Source: CAZAYP01 sp964489425 [NCBI: uncultured Verrucomicrobiota bacterium]
GTDB taxonomy: Bacteria > Verrucomicrobiota > Kiritimatiellia > RZYC01
Length of the DNA stretch: 64,000 nucleotides
Assembly: GCA_964489425.1 (NCBI GenBank)
Contig: CAZAYP010000012.1
Location: 1-64,000 of the forward strand
Direction: 5' to 3'
Part shown: piece after piece, positions 41,490 through 50,481 of the stretch
Numbering within the stretch: the stretch's first letter is position 1
How the letters are laid out: every line of letters starts with the position of its first letter
Program-made: the position numbers and the translations under genes
The notes under the pieces: generated by a model
Databases searched by the model: none
Told to the model about the DNA's origin: nothing
Seen by the model: the letters and a program-made list of their open reading frames with translations, nothing else

Positions 41490-43054
41490 ACCCCGAGATC
41501 CCATGCGCCGGCGCCATCCCGGACCCCTTCATTTTCAAGGGCATGCTGTGCATCGAGACCATTCCCCCGCCGTGCGGGCTGGTGATTTTCGGCGCGTCCG
41601 GGGACCTGACCCACCGCAAGCTCATGCCAGCCCTCTTCAGCCTGTATGCCCGCAAGCTGCTGCCGGACGACTTCTTCATCCTCGGCTGCGCCCGCTCGGC
41701 GCTGGATGACGCCGCCTTTCGCACCAAGCTGCGTGCCCACCTGGTGTCCGCGGCGGAAGCCGGGGCCGTGGAATCGTTCCTGGAGCGTTGCTTTTTTCTC
41801 AACGGGGATTACGAAACCCCGGATTTTTACGATACGATCGGGCAGCGGCTGGAAGCGCTGGAGGCGCGCTGGGGCACGCAGAAGAACCGCATTTTCTACC
41901 TGGCCACACCGCCGACCCTGTTCGTGCCGATCGCCAACTGGCTGGCGCAGAAAAAGCTGTGCACCCAGGAGCCGGGGGCGGGCGTATGGCGGCGCCTGGT
42001 GTTCGAGAAACCCTACTGCTGGGACCTGGCCAGCGCCTTGCAGCTGGACCGCGACCTGCACCGCGCCCTGGCCGAAGACCAGATCTACCGGATCGACCAT
42101 TACCTGGGCAAGGACACGGTGCAGAACATCCTGCTGTTCCGCTTTGCCAACGCGATCTTCGAGCCGATCTGGAACCGCAACTACATCGACCATGTCCAGA
42201 TCACCGTCGCGGAGACGCTCGGCGTGGAGCACCGCGCCGGCTACTTCGAGCAGTCCGGGCTGCTGCGCGACATGTTCCAGAACCACATGCTCCAGATGCT
42301 GGCCCTGGTGGCCATGGAGTGCCCGCCCTCGTTCGACGCCGACCGCCTGCGCGACGAGAAGACCAAGATCTTGCGGTCCATCCGCCATTTCGGGACCGCG
42401 GAGCTGGAGTCTGCCTTTGTGCGCGGCCAGTATGCCGCGGGGGCGCTGGACGGCCGGCCCGTGCCGGCCTACCGCGCCGAGCCGGGGGTGGCGCCGGCGT
42501 CGGGCATGGACACGTTTGTCGCGGCCCGGCTGCACGTGGACAACTGGCGCTGGTCGGGCGTGCCGTTTTACCTGCGCGCCGGCAAGCGCCTGCCCCAGAA
42601 GATCAGCCGCATTGCCGTCACGTTCAAGCCCGTGCCGCACTCCATCTTCCCCATGCTGGCGCCCGGCGACCTGGCAGCCAACACGCTGATCTTCCACATC
42701 CAGCCGGACGAGGGCATCTCCCTGAGCATCCAGGCCAAGAAGCCCGGCCCCAAGCTGTGCATGAGCCCCTTGCTCATGGATTTCAAGTACCGGGACGTCT
42801 TTGGCGGCGATCCGCCCGAGGCCTACGAGCGGCTGATCCTGGACGTCATGCTGGGCGACCAGACCCTGTTCATCCGGTCCGACGCCATGGAGCTGGCCTG
42901 GGCGCTGATCACCCCGTTGCTGGACAGCTGGTACGGCGGGCGGCCTGGTCCGTGCCCATCCCCGCTGGAGTTGTATCCCGCCGGGTCGTGGGGGCCGGCC
43001 GCGGCGCGCAAGCTGATCGAAAACGATGGCCGGTGCTGGCTGCCGGGAAGCTGA
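41486..43054 (+). CDS. zwf: Glucose-6-phosphate 1-dehydrogenase
   Basis: 522 residues from ATG 41486. [18 protein letters not shown] (NADP-binding), the catalytic [12 protein letters not shown], and a C-terminal region with the usual RAGKRLP. The first ~25 residues are an extra leader. It oxidises glucose 6-phosphate to 6-phosphogluconolactone, the committed step of the oxidative pentose phosphate pathway. It is flanked by gnd (4-bp overlap) and pgl, with GAGGAGGA before pgl, an operon in reverse pathway order. Confidence 0.96.
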   Translation: MNPEIPCAGAIPDPFIFKGMLCIETIPPPCGLVIFGASGDLTHRKLMPALFSLYARKLLPDDFFILGCARSALDDAAFRTKLRAHLVSAAEAGAVESFLERCFFLNGDYETPDFYDTIGQRLEALEARWGTQKNRIFYLATPPTLFVPIANWLAQKKLCTQEPGAGVWRRLVFEKPYCWDLASALQLDRDLHRALAEDQIYRIDHYLGKDTVQNILLFRFANAIFEPIWNRNYIDHVQITVAETLGVEHRAGYFEQSGLLRDMFQNHMLQMLALVAMECPPSFDADRLRDEKTKILRSIRHFGTAELESAFVRGQYAAGALDGRPVPAYRAEPGVAPASGMDTFVAARLHVDNWRWSGVPFYLRAGKRLPQKISRIAVTFKPVPHSIFPMLAPGDLAANTLIFHIQPDEGISLSIQAKKPGPKLCMSPLLMDFKYRDVFGGDPPEAYERLILDVMLGDQTLFIRSDAMELAWALITPLLDSWYGGRPGPCPSPLELYPAGSWGPAAARKLIENDGRCWLPGS

Positions 43055-43064
43055 GGAGGATGCC

Positions 43065-43793
43065 ATGACGACGCCGGAACGGTTTCATTTTTATGACGAT
43101 GCATCGGCTTGGCGGTGCGCGGTGGCCCAGTGCATCGCGCACCACGTGGCCGCGCGCCTGCAGCAGGCGGACACGTTTTCGCTGGTGCTGGCCGGGGGGC
43201 AGACCCCGGCGGCGCTCTACCGGGAGCTGGCCGAGGCGCCGTACGACCGGTCGATCCCGTGGAGCCGCGTGCACTTTTTCTGGGGCGATGAGCGCATGGT
43301 GGAACCCCACCACGAATGGAGCAACTACCACATGGCGCAGGCCAGCCTCCTCTACCGCCTGCCGCTGCGGCCGGAGCAGGTGCATCGGATCCGGGGCGAA
43401 GCCGACGACGTCGCCGCCGCCGCGGCCGCCTACGAGGCGGAACTGCAGGCCTCTTTCCCCGCGGCCGGCGCGGCGCCGCCGGTGTTCGACCTGGTGCTGC
43501 TCGGAATGGGGGCCGATGGGCACGTGGCTTCGCTGTTTCCCGGGTCGGCGGCGCTGGGCGCCACCTGCGGCCGGGTGGCGGCCGTACCCGCGCCGGCCCT
43601 GCCGCCCCACGTGCCGCGGGTCAGCCTGACCCTGCCGGTGTTCAACGCCGCGCGCGCGGTATTTTTCCTGGCGGCGCTGCCGGGCAAGGAAGCGGTGATC
43701 CGCGACCTGCAGGGCGGGCATGGCGCGGCGTACCCGGCGGCCCAGGTGCAGCCCGGCCGGGCGCAATGGTTTATCAGCCGCCAGGCGCCCTGA
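43065..43793 (+). CDS. pgl: 6-phosphogluconolactonase
   Basis: 242 residues from ATG 43065, with GAGGAGGA at 43053-43060 overlapping the zwf stop. DevB/SOL type: LVLAGGQTPAALYREL, HFFWGDERMVEP, and LLGMGADGHVASLFPG are typical. It hydrolyses the lactone made by Zwf. Completes the gnd-zwf-pgl operon. Confidence 0.95.
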   Translation: MTTPERFHFYDDASAWRCAVAQCIAHHVAARLQQADTFSLVLAGGQTPAALYRELAEAPYDRSIPWSRVHFFWGDERMVEPHHEWSNYHMAQASLLYRLPLRPEQVHRIRGEADDVAAAAAAYEAELQASFPAAGAAPPVFDLVLLGMGADGHVASLFPGSAALGATCGRVAAVPAPALPPHVPRVSLTLPVFNAARAVFFLAALPGKEAVIRDLQGGHGAAYPAAQVQPGRAQWFISRQAP

Positions 43794-43832
43794 CCCGCGC
43801 CTGGCCGATCGGCAGGTGCGGCGGAGGGGCGC

Positions 43833-44630
43833 TCAGCAGACCTGGCCTTTCCAGGGGCAGAGTTTTTTCTCGGTCCAGGCGATCAGCCAGGCCAGCAGCA
43901 GGCCGGTGGCGCCCATGACCAGGTTGCCCATGAAGATGACGTCGCTCTGCGGCCAGCGGCGCGCGTTCCACACCATCCAGCCGATGCCGTTGGTGGCGGC
44001 CACGATTTCGGCGGCCACCAGCGTGGTGTAGGTGAAGCCGATGCTGATGCGCATGCCGGTGAAGATGTCCGGCAGGCAGGACGGCATGATGACGTGGCGG
44101 AACACCTGCCAGCGCGTGGCCCCCAGCGTCTGGGCGCACTGCAGCCGTTCGTGGCTGACGCCGCGCACTCCGGCCATGGCATTGAGCGCCAGCGGCGGGA
44201 ACGCGGCCAGGAACAGCAAGGCCACCTTGGACGTGTTGCCGATGCCCAGCCACAGCAGCAGGATCGTGTAATAGGCCAGCGGGGGCAGGGGCCGGTAGAA
44301 CTCCAGCCAGGGCAGGAACACCGCGCGGGTCCCGCTGCTGTAGCCCATGGCCAGCCCCAGCGGGATGGCCGTCAGGCAGGCCAGCAGGAATCCCCCGAGC
44401 ACCCGCAGCAGGCTCACGCCGAGATGGTAGAGGAGGGTGTGGCCGCTGTAGCCTTCGGTCAGCACGCGCCAGAACGCCGCCACCACGGCGCGCGGGGTGG
44501 GGATGAACAAATCCGATACCAGGCCCGCGCGGGTGATCCATTCCCAAGCCGCCAGCACGCAAGCCAGGCTGGCCAGCATCAGCAGGGCGTCACGCCAGGC
44601 CCGCCAGGCCGGGTCGCGGAGCCGGCTCAT
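43833..44630 (-). CDS. ABC transporter permease (TauC/SsuC/NrtB-like)
   Basis: 265 residues with six hydrophobic helices. The EAA loop for ATPase contact reads ERLQCAQTLGATRWQVFRHVIMPSCLP, matching the taurine/sulfonate/nitrate importer permeases. No ATPase or binding protein lies adjacent: upstream is a sensor-like gene overlapping by ATGA, downstream the convergent pgl. Its partners must lie elsewhere or are lost. Coupling to a signalling gene is unusual. Confidence 0.88.
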   Translation of the reverse strand: MSRLRDPAWRAWRDALLMLASLACVLAAWEWITRAGLVSDLFIPTPRAVVAAFWRVLTEGYSGHTLLYHLGVSLLRVLGGFLLACLTAIPLGLAMGYSSGTRAVFLPWLEFYRPLPPLAYYTILLLWLGIGNTSKVALLFLAAFPPLALNAMAGVRGVSHERLQCAQTLGATRWQVFRHVIMPSCLPDIFTGMRISIGFTYTTLVAAEIVAATNGIGWMVWNARRWPQSDVIFMGNLVMGATGLLLAWLIAWTEKKLCPWKGQVC

Positions 44631-45826
44631 TTGGCCGCGACGAGCGACTCCCCCATGGCCATGGAGATCACGCTGGACAGTTCACGGTTGGTGAACGGCT
44701 TCTGGAGGAAGTAGGTTTTCTTCATGTTCATGGCCTTGCGGATGTCCGGCTGGTTCAGCGACAGGCCGCTCACCAGGATCACCGGCGCCGTGGACCCGTG
44801 CTTGGTCAGCCACTCGCACAGTTCCAGGCCGTTGTAATCGGGCATGCTGAAGTCGATCAGGATTAGCTCCGGCTTGCGCTGGCTGCGCTCCCACTTTTTC
44901 ATGAATTCCTTGCCGCCGGCCAGCTCTTCGGTGACCTGGCCCTGCTCGGAATCCAGCACCACCTTGCACATCTCGCGGAACGTGGCGTCGTCGTCCACCA
45001 CCCAGATGGTCCAGGCCGCCTTGCGATCTTTCACCGGCTTGCCGCGCGGCTCTTCCGCGCCCGCGCTGGCCGTGGGCAGCAGCACCTCGACCCGCGTGGT
45101 CGCGTCCTGGCGGGAAGAGACCACCAGGGTGCCTTCCAGCTTGCCCACCATGCCGTAGGCGCTGGACAGCTTGAGGCCGGCGCGGTCCAGGGGTTTCTGG
45201 TCGGCGGGGGGCTGGGCCCGGTCCGCCGCGGCCGCTGCGCTGGCCTCCGCCTGCATGAATTCATCGACCTCGATTTTTAAATACTGCCGCGCGGCGCCAT
45301 CGGTTTCGATGTCCACGTTGGTGGTGCGCACGGTCAGGCTGCCGCTGCCCGCCAGCGCGTCCAGCGCGTTGGTCAGCAGGTTGAACACGATCTGGTGGAT
45401 GCTGCTGGGCGGCGCCAGCACCTTGTCGCAGGCGGCGTCCAGGGCCGCGGTCACGCGGACGCTGGAATGCATTTGCGACTGCAGCAGGGAGAGGACGCTG
45501 GACAGGGTCTCGTGCACGGCGCAGATGGTTTCCGCCTCGGTCTCGCTGCCCAGGAACGAGAGCAACTCGTCAGTCATGTGCCGTCCGCGTTCCGCGGCTT
45601 CGGCCACCCGCTGCAGTGCCTCGCGGGCCGGGTGGGTCAGGTCCTCGTTGTTCAGCACGTGCGAGGTGTAACCCAGGATCACCGACAGCAGGTTGTTGAA
45701 GTGGTTGGCAAATCCGCCGGACAGGGATCCCAGCGACCGGACCCGCTCGGATTGCAGCAGCTGGCGGGTCAGCTCGTCGTTTTCTTTTTTCAACTCGTCC
45801 AGGGTGGGGTGTTTGGCATGGTCCAT
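44627..45826 (-). CDS. Hybrid kinase-like protein with degenerate ATP-binding domain and REC
   Basis: 399 residues. Short coiled coil, then HisKA with phospho-His motif GGFANHFNNLLSVI, and an N box NLLTNALDAL. The G1 box (DxGxG) is not found: the expected place reads KIEVDEFMQAEASAAAAADRA. G2 is eroded (RAGLKLSSAYG). C-terminal REC is complete (WVVDDDATF, Asp in LILIDFSMPD, Lys in LQKPF). It may be a phosphatase-like or phosphotransfer partner instead of an autokinase. Overlaps the permease gene. Confidence 0.8.
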   Translation of the reverse strand: MDHAKHPTLDELKKENDELTRQLLQSERVRSLGSLSGGFANHFNNLLSVILGYTSHVLNNEDLTHPAREALQRVAEAAERGRHMTDELLSFLGSETEAETICAVHETLSSVLSLLQSQMHSSVRVTAALDAACDKVLAPPSSIHQIVFNLLTNALDALAGSGSLTVRTTNVDIETDGAARQYLKIEVDEFMQAEASAAAAADRAQPPADQKPLDRAGLKLSSAYGMVGKLEGTLVVSSRQDATTRVEVLLPTASAGAEEPRGKPVKDRKAAWTIWVVDDDATFREMCKVVLDSEQGQVTEELAGGKEFMKKWERSQRKPELILIDFSMPDYNGLELCEWLTKHGSTAPVILVSGLSLNQPDIRKAMNMKKTYFLQKPFTNRELSSVISMAMGESLVAAK

Positions 45827-45843
45827 ACGGCACCTCGGCGGGG

Positions 45844-46560
45844 TTATTGCACGTCCAGGGTTTTCATCCTCTGGCGTACCGAGTACTCCAGCACCTGCAG
45901 GCGGAAAGCCCGGTCCACGCGCAGGCGGCTGGGGCGGTCCAACTGGGCGGCGGGGATCTCCATGATGCCCTTGTCCTCCTGGCGCAGGGCCACCAGGCCG
46001 TCCTGCACCGCCAGGAACACGCCGCGCTCCACCCGCCCGCTCAGCAGGCGCAGGGCCACCCGGTCGCCCGGCTGGTTGAGCGGGTATTGCTTGTTCAAAT
46101 CCTCGCTGACCGTCTCGCGCTGGCGCTGCTCCAGCTCCGCCATCTGGGCGGGGGTCAGCTGTGGGGCCGTCTGCGTGTCGGCCGGCGAGCTCTGCGCGGG
46201 TCCGGCATCGGCCACATCGTTTTGCGCGACCGGGGCCGGGGCCATGGCCACCTGGGCCGCCGCGACAGCATCCGGCAGCCGCGCCAGGTCGGCGCGCAGG
46301 CCCGTCATCTCGGCGTGGATGGCGCGCAGCTGGGTGGTCATGAGGGTGAGCAGGGCCATGACCAGCAGGAACGCGATGATCGTCAGCAGCAGGAGGATCC
46401 CGGCGCGATGCGGCGGACGGCCCGGGGCCGGGGCGGGCAGCTGGTCGCCGAGGTCCGCGCCGCAGGCGGGGCAGACCGACGGCGCCGCGCCCGTCACGGG
46501 GTCCGCGGTGATCGCCACCTGGCAGTGGCGGCAGGTAACTACCGATCCGGTTGCCGTCAT
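45844..46560 (-). CDS. Membrane protein with N-terminal zinc ribbon
   Basis: 238 residues from ATG 46560. CRHC and CPACGADLG form a zinc ribbon in the first 40 residues, then one helix (ILLLLTIIAFLLVMALLTLM), an Ala/Pro/Gln linker with coiled-coil (LTPAQMAELEQRQRETVSEDLN), and a C-terminal domain with two short beta repeats (RVALRLLSGRVERGVFLAVQDG, LVALRQEDKGIMEIP). Divergent to the LuxR regulator, 18 bp from the sensor. Function unknown. Confidence 0.6.
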   Translation of the reverse strand: MTATGSVVTCRHCQVAITADPVTGAAPSVCPACGADLGDQLPAPAPGRPPHRAGILLLLTIIAFLLVMALLTLMTTQLRAIHAEMTGLRADLARLPDAVAAAQVAMAPAPVAQNDVADAGPAQSSPADTQTAPQLTPAQMAELEQRQRETVSEDLNKQYPLNQPGDRVALRLLSGRVERGVFLAVQDGLVALRQEDKGIMEIPAAQLDRPSRLRVDRAFRLQVLEYSVRQRMKTLDVQ

Positions 46561-46730
46561 GGATTGTACCACCCCTGTTTCATGGCGCAGAGTATACCTG
46601 TGCCCCGTGGCGCCGCGCAACCAAAATAAATGTCGTGCGCGCGGCTTGGCGCTTGATTCCCCGCGCCCGCCTGCGCTATGGATGGGGCGCGAAAGGCCGG
46701 CGGGATCGGCCCCCGGCAAGGTAAAAAGCC

Positions 46731-47417
46731 ATGAACGAAAAACAAAGGCCCGGGGCACGGCGCTGGCGCATCGCGGTCGTGGACGATCATTCCATCGTCC
46801 GCCACGGCCTGGTAGCGCTGCTCGAGGGCGAGAAGGATCTGGAGGTCTGCGGCGAGGCCGCCTCCTACGAGGAAGCCCTGGCGCTGCTGGCCAAGGATCC
46901 CCCCGACATCCTGCTGCTGGATATCACCCTCAAGGACCGCAACGGGCTGGACCTCGCGCGCGACATCCGGCAGCGCGGCCTGCCGATGAAGATCCTGGCC
47001 CTGTCCATGCACGACGAGGCGGTGTACGCCGAGAAAGCCCTGCGCGCCGGCGCCGACGGCTACGTGATGAAGGAGCAGGCCGATGAGACCATCGTCGCCG
47101 CCATCCGCAAGGTGCTCGCCGGCGACGTGTACGTGAGCGAGGAAACCTCCACCCGCCTGCTGCGCCAGCTGGCCGAGCCCGGCCCGGCGGGCGGCGCCAC
47201 GGGGGCTGAGTCGCTGACCGACCGCGAGCGCGAGGTGTTCGCCTGCCTCGGGCGGGGCTTGTCCACGCCCCGGATCGCGGAGGAATTGGGATTGAGCGGC
47301 CGGACCGTGGAGGTGCATCGCGCGCACATCAAGCGCAAGCTGGGCTGCGCCGACGCCGCCCAGCTCCTCCAGCAGGCCGTGCGCTGGGTGGAGGAGGCGC
47401 CGCCGCGCGCGCCGTGA
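46731..47417 (+). CDS. NarL/FixJ-type response regulator
   Basis: 228 residues. REC domain with IAVVDDHSIVRHGL, phosphoacceptor Asp in ILLLDITLKDRNGL, and Lys in ADGYVMKEQ. C-terminal LuxR HTH (LTDREREVFACLGRGLSTPRIAEELGLSGRTVEVHRAHIKRKLG). A transcription factor activated by phosphorylation, likely from one of the nearby kinases. Preceded by AAGG. Maf follows 41 bp later. Confidence 0.93.
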   Translation: MNEKQRPGARRWRIAVVDDHSIVRHGLVALLEGEKDLEVCGEAASYEEALALLAKDPPDILLLDITLKDRNGLDLARDIRQRGLPMKILALSMHDEAVYAEKALRAGADGYVMKEQADETIVAAIRKVLAGDVYVSEETSTRLLRQLAEPGPAGGATGAESLTDREREVFACLGRGLSTPRIAEELGLSGRTVEVHRAHIKRKLGCADAAQLLQQAVRWVEEAPPRAP

Positions 47418-47458
47418 TCGCCGCGCGCCCGCCCCATGGCAAATCAAAGGAGGTTGGC

Positions 47459-48055
47459 ATGCGTTTGAAATACCCCGTCATTCTGGCCAGTTCGTCGCCC
47501 CGCCGGCAGGACATGCTGCGGCACCTGGGCGTGGGCTTCAAGGTGGTCGCGCCGGACATCGCGGAGCACTCCGAGCCGGGCGAGGCGCCGGCCGCGCACG
47601 CCGGCCGGCTGGCCCTGGCCAAGGGGCGCCGGACCGCGGCGCTGCTGGGCCCGGCGCCGCGGCCGCGGATCATCATCGCCGGCGACACGGTGGTGGCCCT
47701 GGGCGACACGATCCTCGGCAAGCCCCGCGATGACCGGGATGCCCGCCGCATGCTGCGGCTGCTCAGCGGCCACACCCACGAGGTGATTTCCGGCCTGGCG
47801 GTGCTGCTGAAGCAGGGGGACCGCCTGGTCCGCGAGGCGTGCGTGGTGGAGACCACCCGCGTGGGATTCCGCGCGCTGACCGCGCGCGAGATCCACGCCT
47901 ACGTGGCCACCGGGGAATGCGCCGACAAGGCCGGCGCCTACGCCATCCAGGGCGGCGCGAGCTATTTTGTCGACTGCGTGGACGGCTCGTACACCAACGT
48001 CATCGGCCTGCCGCTGCCGCGCCTGGTAGAGTTGCTGCGTCCGTACTGCCGGTAA
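47459..48055 (+). CDS. maf: Maf family nucleoside triphosphate pyrophosphatase
   Basis: 198 residues from ATG 47459, with AAAGGAGG at 47447-47453. LASSSPRRQDMLRHLG is the Maf signature, IIAGDTVVALGDTILGKP the catalytic Asp region, and CADKAGAYAIQGGASYFV the C-terminal motif. It removes non-canonical or modified nucleotides. Its last 55 bp overlap the end of the convergent sensor gene in antisense. Confidence 0.95.
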   Translation: MRLKYPVILASSSPRRQDMLRHLGVGFKVVAPDIAEHSEPGEAPAAHAGRLALAKGRRTAALLGPAPRPRIIIAGDTVVALGDTILGKPRDDRDARRMLRLLSGHTHEVISGLAVLLKQGDRLVREACVVETTRVGFRALTAREIHAYVATGECADKAGAYAIQGGASYFVDCVDGSYTNVIGLPLPRLVELLRPYCR

Positions 48056-49223
48056 CCGCGGCCTGCCGCGGCCTGGGCGCCGGGCCGGCCTGCGGGATCT
48101 CAAACCAGAAGGTGCTGCCCTGGCCGGGGGTGCTGCGCACGCCGATGCGCCCGGCGTGGGCTTCGATCGCCAGCTTGCAGAAAGTCAGGCCCAGCCCCAC
48201 CGAGTGTTTCTGGCCGGCCTCGCGCGCCGCGACCTGGGTGAACTTGTCGAAGATCCGGGCATGGAACTCGGGGGCGATGCCCATGCCGGAATCGGTGACT
48301 TCGGCGTGGACATACCCGTCGACTTCGCGCACGAACAGATCGATCTGACCTTTGCGCGGCGAGAACTTGATGGCATTGCCGATGAGATTGGTGAACACGC
48401 GGTGGACCAGGTCCTGGTCCAGCACCGCGGGCACGGGATCCCCCGCGACGGCGATGTGGATCTGCTTGGCGCCGGCCAGCACGGCGATTTCGCGGGCCGC
48501 GGATTCGGCCAGGTCCCGCACGTTGGCCGCGGCCAGGGCCAGGGGCATTTCCTGGCTTTCCAGGCGGTTGACGTCGAGCAGGGCATGGGTCATTTCGACC
48601 AGTTGCCGCGTGGCCTCGCGGGCCATGTCCAGGTCCTTGCGCGCCGGCCGGGCCGTCACCGCGTCTTTCTTGTGGATCATCACGTTGTCGAGGCTGCCCA
48701 TGATCACCATCAGCGGCGAACGCATGTCATGCACGATCATGTGGGTGAGGTTGTCGCGCAGGTCTTCCAGCTTGCGCCGCGCCTGCAGCTCGGCCTCCAG
48801 TTGCCGGTTGCGCGCCTCCACGTCGCGCTGCAGCCAGCGCAGGCGCAGGTGGTTCTGGACGCGCGCTTCCACCTCCTCGAAGTGGAAGGGCTTGGTGATG
48901 TAATCCACGCCGCCGACCGCGAACGCCCGGACCATGTCGATGGGCTCGGCCAGGGCGCTGATGAACAGGACCGGGATGTCCCGCAGCCGCGCATCCGCCT
49001 TGAGCTGCGCGCAGACCTCGAAGCCGTCGATCTCCGGCATCTTGATGTCCAGCATGACGAGGTCCGGGGGATCGGCGGCCGCGGCCTGCAACGCCATGCG
49101 TCCGGTGAGCACCGGCCGGACCCGGTACCCCTGGTTGGCGAGCATGCCGGCCAGCAGGTGCAGGTTTTCCGGGGTATCATCCACCACGAGGATGTTGGCC
49201 GGCAGCAGTTGTGGCGTGGGCAT
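48000..49223 (-). CDS. Response-regulator/histidine-kinase fusion (REC first)
   Basis: 407 residues. N-terminal REC (ILVVDDTPENLH, acceptor Asp in VMLDIKMPE, Lys in YITKPF), a coiled coil, HisKA with MIVHDMRSPLMVI, and an intact HATPase (N box NLIGNAIKFS, G1 DSGMGI, G2 SVGLGLTFCK). REC placed before the kinase core is typical of two-component relay sensors linked to a separate input. C-terminal 40 residues are Ala/Pro-rich and overlap maf in antisense. Likely an active kinase. Closely followed upstream by its paralogue. Confidence 0.9.
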   Translation of the reverse strand: MPTPQLLPANILVVDDTPENLHLLAGMLANQGYRVRPVLTGRMALQAAAADPPDLVMLDIKMPEIDGFEVCAQLKADARLRDIPVLFISALAEPIDMVRAFAVGGVDYITKPFHFEEVEARVQNHLRLRWLQRDVEARNRQLEAELQARRKLEDLRDNLTHMIVHDMRSPLMVIMGSLDNVMIHKKDAVTARPARKDLDMAREATRQLVEMTHALLDVNRLESQEMPLALAAANVRDLAESAAREIAVLAGAKQIHIAVAGDPVPAVLDQDLVHRVFTNLIGNAIKFSPRKGQIDLFVREVDGYVHAEVTDSGMGIAPEFHARIFDKFTQVAAREAGQKHSVGLGLTFCKLAIEAHAGRIGVRSTPGQGSTFWFEIPQAGPAPRPRQAAVTGSTDAATLPGAAAAGR

Positions 49224-49229
49224 CGCGGG

Positions 49230-50408
49230 TTATCCCGGGCCGCCCGCGGCGGCGGCGCGCAGCGTGACGTGGAAGCGGACGCCGGCCGGCTCCAGGTTTT
49301 CCGCGGCCAGGCTGCCGCCCATGAGGGAGAGCAGGCGGTCGGCCACGGGCGGGCCCAACCCCAGGTTGCCGCCGGCCACGATCGGGCGGTTGACCGCGAA
49401 GACCTCGAAAAACCGGGGCAGGATGTCCGCGGGAATGCGGCCGCGGCTGGCGGTGATGTCCACGCCCGGACCGGCGTCGCAGGCCAGGTCGAGGGCATCG
49501 TCCTTTTCGCAAAACTTGAGCGCGGTGTCCAGCAGGGAGCTGAAGGCGCGCTGGAGCAGGCCCTGGTTGCCGAGCACCAGGGTCGAGCCTTCCGGCGCAA
49601 GGCCCAGGCGGACGCCCCGGCGGCGGGCCGGCGCGGCCACGCCGCTCAAGGCCATGGCCAGCACCGTTTGCAGGTTCACCGGCTGGGTGACGTTCTGCTC
49701 GCGCTGCACGTCCACCTGGGTCAGCAGCAGCGCATCTTCGAGCATGCGCAGGAGTTTCTCGCGCGCCTCGCGATACGGCGCCTTCCACTGGATGGCCGGG
49801 GTGTCCGGCGGCAGGCGCTCGAACACGAGGTCGGTGAAGCCGAGGATGCCGTTGAGGGGCGTGCGCAGCTCGTGGGAGATCAGGTGCAGGAAGTCGTCCT
49901 TGGCCTGGCCGAGCAGGAGCAGGCGCTGCTGCGCTTCGGCCAGCTCGCGCGTGCGCTGGCGCACGATCTCTTCCAGGTGGCGGTTGTGATCTTCGAGGTC
50001 CTGCCGCAGGCGCCGCAGGCTGACATGGGTCGCCACGCGGGCCTGCACCTCCTCGAAGTCGAACGGCTTGGTCACGTAATCCACGCCGCCGGAGCGGAAG
50101 GCGCGCACCTTGTCCAGCGGCTCCGTGCGGGCGCTGAGGAAGATCACCGGGATATCCTTGAGGCGCGGGTTGGCCTTCAGTTGCTCGCATACCTCGTAGC
50201 CCCGCAGGTCCGGCATGTTGATGTCGAGCAGGATCAGGTCCGGGGGCTCGCGTTCCGCGGCCTGCAGCGCCAGGCGGCCGCTCAGCACCGGCCGCGTCTT
50301 GTAACCCTGCTCGGACAGCATGTGGGCCAGCAACTGCAGGTTTTCCGGGGTGTCATCCACGATCAGGATGTCATCCTGCGGCCGCGATTCAGCTTTGTTG
50401 GCGCTCAT
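49230..50408 (-). CDS. REC-HisKA protein with degenerate ATP-binding domain
   Basis: 392 residues, same architecture as its neighbour at 48000 and probably a tandem duplicate (ILIVDDTPENLQLL at the start, LISHELRTPLNGILGF with the phospho-His). The ATP domain is altered: the N box reads SLLDTALKF (Asp in place of the essential Asn) and G1 DxGxG is replaced (VDITASRGRIP), while the G2-like GNLGLGP remains. Receiver domain intact. It probably cannot bind ATP normally and may act as a partner of the active paralogue 7 bp away. Confidence 0.85.
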   Translation of the reverse strand: MSANKAESRPQDDILIVDDTPENLQLLAHMLSEQGYKTRPVLSGRLALQAAEREPPDLILLDINMPDLRGYEVCEQLKANPRLKDIPVIFLSARTEPLDKVRAFRSGGVDYVTKPFDFEEVQARVATHVSLRRLRQDLEDHNRHLEEIVRQRTRELAEAQQRLLLLGQAKDDFLHLISHELRTPLNGILGFTDLVFERLPPDTPAIQWKAPYREAREKLLRMLEDALLLTQVDVQREQNVTQPVNLQTVLAMALSGVAAPARRRGVRLGLAPEGSTLVLGNQGLLQRAFSSLLDTALKFCEKDDALDLACDAGPGVDITASRGRIPADILPRFFEVFAVNRPIVAGGNLGLGPPVADRLLSLMGGSLAAENLEPAGVRFHVTLRAAAAGGPG

Positions 50409-50481
50409 TGCCCTTCCACCTTGATTTCTTGTCTACCATGCGCGGCCACCAGATTTCCAGCAGAAACGGCGGGGCCGTGCT

